From the NCBI GenBank assembly GCA_030830725.1, contig JAURMN010000138.1:1-6428 (forward strand): a stretch of 6,428 bases of DNA. The letters are read 5' to 3'. Shown one piece after another: positions 5,771-6,428 of the stretch. Numbering within the stretch: the first letter of the stretch is position 1; the number at the start of each line of letters is the position of its first letter. The notes under the pieces are model-generated. The model was not told where the DNA came from. It made no database searches and worked only from the letters and a program-made list of their open reading frames with translations. The DNA comes from Balneolales bacterium. Its GTDB lineage: Bacteria > Bacteroidota > Rhodothermia > Balneolales > Balneolaceae. Position numbers and translations under genes: made by a program.

Positions 5771-6428
5771 GTGAATACAGAATGGTGGATTGCGAGACGC
5801 TATTTTAAAGGGAAAGGATTTCTTTCCTTTATCAAGTATATGGCGATTGGCGGGATCGCGATTGGATCCGCAGGCTTGCTCATTTCTCTTTCCATTGTTC
5901 ACGGATTTAAGTCTGTTATTACGGAAAAAACACTCAGTTTTGCTCCACATATCACAGTTACTGCACCCTTTGATGGTGGAATACAACGATCGGATACCTT
6001 AAAGACGTTTTTGGATAAACGTGGGGAGTTTGATTCAGTGCTCCCATCCGTGATTGCAGAAGTGATGATCCAGGGTAATGGTGAGATTACAGGTGGCCTA
6101 CTGCAGGGTTTAGAAACAGATCATGTACACAAGGACTTCTCTCAATACCTTTCTGAAGGAGATTTTTCTGACCATGGAGTGGTTCTGGGAGCCGGTGTGG
6201 CTGAGGCTCTGGGGATAAAAGTTGGTGAGTCCATTACCTTATTTTCCTTTCGAGGGATACCCGGTTTTGATACTTCACCCGAGATCAAACAGGTGGCTGT
6301 AACTGGCATTTATAAAACAGGTATCGATCGGTTTGATGACGGGATTTTATTTGCGTCTGCCCATTTGGTAAGAGCAATGTCAGGCCGAAAATCTACGGAT
6401 GCCGATCAAATGGAACTTCGAATTTCCG
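5771..6428 (+). CDS. LolC/LolE-family ABC transporter permease, partial (N-terminal 219 residues)
   Basis: An open frame runs from a GTG at 5771 past the right edge; 219 codons are in the window. The frame is closed by TGA at 5753-5755, so GTG is the only start that keeps the conserved N terminus; an ATG at residue 24 would fall inside the first membrane helix. WWIARRYFKGK (5-15) precedes a transmembrane helix at about 22-45 (KYMAIGGIAIGSAGLLISLSI), then HGFKSVITEK and a large periplasmic domain. There, VVLGAGVAEALGIKVGESITLF (137-158) and VAVTGIYKTGIDRFDDGILF (175-194) match the LolC/LolE (MacB-PCD/FtsX) pattern. Such permeases work with an ATPase (LolD) to move lipoproteins from the inner membrane to the outer membrane; the FtsX/MacB superfamily also contains other exporters, and the C-terminal helices that would help are not visible. 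It is 11 nt after the lysS stop, so probably co-transcribed. A lolD-like ATPase would be expected just to the right. Confidence 0.88.
   Translation, partial: MNTEWWIARRYFKGKGFLSFIKYMAIGGIAIGSAGLLISLSIVHGFKSVITEKTLSFAPHITVTAPFDGGIQRSDTLKTFLDKRGEFDSVLPSVIAEVMIQGNGEITGGLLQGLETDHVHKDFSQYLSEGDFSDHGVVLGAGVAEALGIKVGESITLFSFRGIPGFDTSPEIKQVAVTGIYKTGIDRFDDGILFASAHLVRAMSGRKSTDADQMELRIS

Noticed and set aside
5808..5830. Hairpin: GGAAAG and CTTTCC around a 5-nt loop, extendable to 9 pairs with one G-T
   Set aside because: It lies inside the permease reading frame near codons 13-20, is AT-rich, and lacks the context of a terminator or riboswitch; chance is the simplest explanation.
5570..5986. 138-codon open frame on the minus strand across the lysS-permease junction
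   Set aside because: It is antisense to two well-supported genes and shows no family motif.
1..6428. Possible defence island, mobile element, CRISPR array, phage remnant or RNA gene
   Set aside because: I found no direct-repeat arrays, transposase or integrase motifs, tRNA-like or rRNA segments, or abrupt composition change; nearly all bases are in recognisable housekeeping genes.

Overview
This window is a densely packed piece of an ordinary bacterial chromosome. It holds nine protein genes, two of them cut by the window edges, and no gap between genes longer than about 45 bases. I see no RNA gene, insertion sequence, CRISPR array, phage gene or long repeat. The protein set suggests the Bacteroidota/Balneolota/Rhodothermota group. 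The signs are a Cys-less MGMT-like protein with IPAHRV, a Rossmann-DUF2520 protein, a QueE with a leader before its radical-SAM core, near absence of Shine-Dalgarno sequences, and lysS next to a LolC/E-type permease. This placement is inference from remembered family features, not from a search.

Layout. Positions 4115 down to 1 (minus strand) form one run of seven genes that are probably co-transcribed: a Sfp-type 4'-phosphopantetheinyl transferase, a Rossmann-fold/DUF2520 protein, an alkyltransferase-like (ATL) protein, a TlpA-like thioredoxin lipoprotein, an exported redoxin, queD and the beginning of queE. The first four are 3 nt apart or overlap by 4 nt (ATGA). The last three are separated by 17-42 nt. 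On the plus strand, starting only 33 bp from the transferase start, are lysS and, 11 nt after it, the beginning of a LolC/LolE-family ABC transporter permease that runs off the right edge.

How the genes work together. QueD and QueE catalyse consecutive steps of 7-deazaguanine (queuosine precursor) synthesis. The two thioredoxin-fold proteins both look exported and could act on thiols in the cell envelope. The phosphopantetheinyl transferase activates carrier proteins, and the ATL protein probably marks O6-alkylguanine for nucleotide excision repair. No single pathway links all seven genes, so the operon looks like a mixed housekeeping cluster. lysS and the permease also look like a housekeeping pair.

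I did not find a convincing new system. The points most worth a second look are the Ala-for-Cys ATL with its extra N-terminal tail, the tight coupling of the transferase, DUF2520 and ATL genes, the pair of exported redox proteins (one with a one-Cys active site and a distant second Cys), and the hydrophilic low-complexity inserts or tails in several of the proteins.
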